NCBI GenBank assembly: GCA_950022655.1 | Contig: OX465583.1 | Location: forward strand, 9,810,798-9,874,797 | DNA from: Alentia gelatinosa | Taxonomy: Eukaryota > Annelida > Polychaeta > Phyllodocida > Polynoidae | DNA length: 64,000 nt | Reading direction: 5' to 3' | Shown: positions 63,827 through 64,000 of the stretch, one piece after another | Layout: the number at the start of each line of letters is the position of its first letter | Numbering within the stretch: position 1 is the first letter of the stretch | Program-made: the position numbers and the translations under genes | The notes under the pieces: model-generated | The model's input: only the letters and a program-made list of their open reading frames with translations | Told to the model about the DNA's origin: nothing | Database searches by the model: none

Positions 63827-64000
63827 TTTTATCTTAGCCTGGTATAAGAGTCCATAGACTTCACATTAGGAACTCGTACTCAACAGGCTTGCAACTACGG
63901 TAACTTATACTCAATGGGTAATAAACAGATAAATATTTCCAGGCTAAGATAAAATCGGAAACAATTCATGATTGGTCTCCGTTCACATTTTCATTTGGAG
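63827..64000 (+). mobile_element. hairpin MITE family D, runs off the right edge
   Basis: Box TTATCTTAGCCTGGTATAAG to CCAGGCTAAGATAAAATC (63940), motif CCATAGACTTCACATTAGG at 63852. Parallel to 41110-41395. Confidence 0.75.

Overview
This is a gene-poor, repeat-saturated stretch of animal nuclear DNA. The features are eukaryotic: a tyrosine-recombinase (DIRS/Ngaro-order) retrotransposon, decayed LINE 3' ends, a tRNA-derived SINE, dozens of short non-autonomous DNA transposons (MITEs), long minisatellites, and a 200-N scaffold gap at 33801-34000. No bacterial operon, ribosomal RNA gene or CRISPR array is visible. The mix would suit a marine invertebrate such as a mollusc or another lophotrochozoan, but no species-level marker is present, so this is inference.

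Layout. 1-4460: a minus-strand retrotransposon with gag, reverse transcriptase/RNase H and tyrosine recombinase; a frameshift and an internal deletion break its RT/RNase H frame. 4465-7290: a foldback element with about 470-bp inverted arms, other MITEs nested inside. 7690-9425: four MITEs in a row. 10145-10710: polypyrimidine and TA microsatellite. 11590-18700: piggyBac-like MITE, LINE tails, hairpin MITEs and GGGTCGAGTTC repeats. 19180-20560: a solo arm of the foldback element followed by a 280-bp tandem array. 20900-28450: mixed MITEs. 28510-31590: two minisatellites with 63-bp and 72-bp periods. 32370-34430: further simple and tandem repeats around the gap. 34670-41440: MITEs and an 80-bp tandem array. 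41530-44150: the most gene-like interval, with a candidate terminal exon and poly(A) signal followed by a GC-rich promoter-like segment. 44340-59100: dense nested MITEs, a SINE and an unidentified 103-codon reading frame. 59900-62040: a 75-bp minisatellite. 62400-64000: more MITEs around a candidate minus-strand exon.

The strongest unexplained signal is a superfamily of hairpin MITEs, about twenty copies. Otherwise different families share one plan: a box bounded by variants of TTATCCTACCCC, an internal motif close to CCATAGGCTTAACATTGGG, and an attached 100-150-bp palindrome whose centre is close to CGAGGCGAAGCCGAG. A second group of MITEs is often bounded by TTAA and carries TCCACC near each end. 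A third group starts with GGGGCCCGTTT or close variants. Several elements are nested in one another, and in a few cases a paralogous copy shows the empty site.
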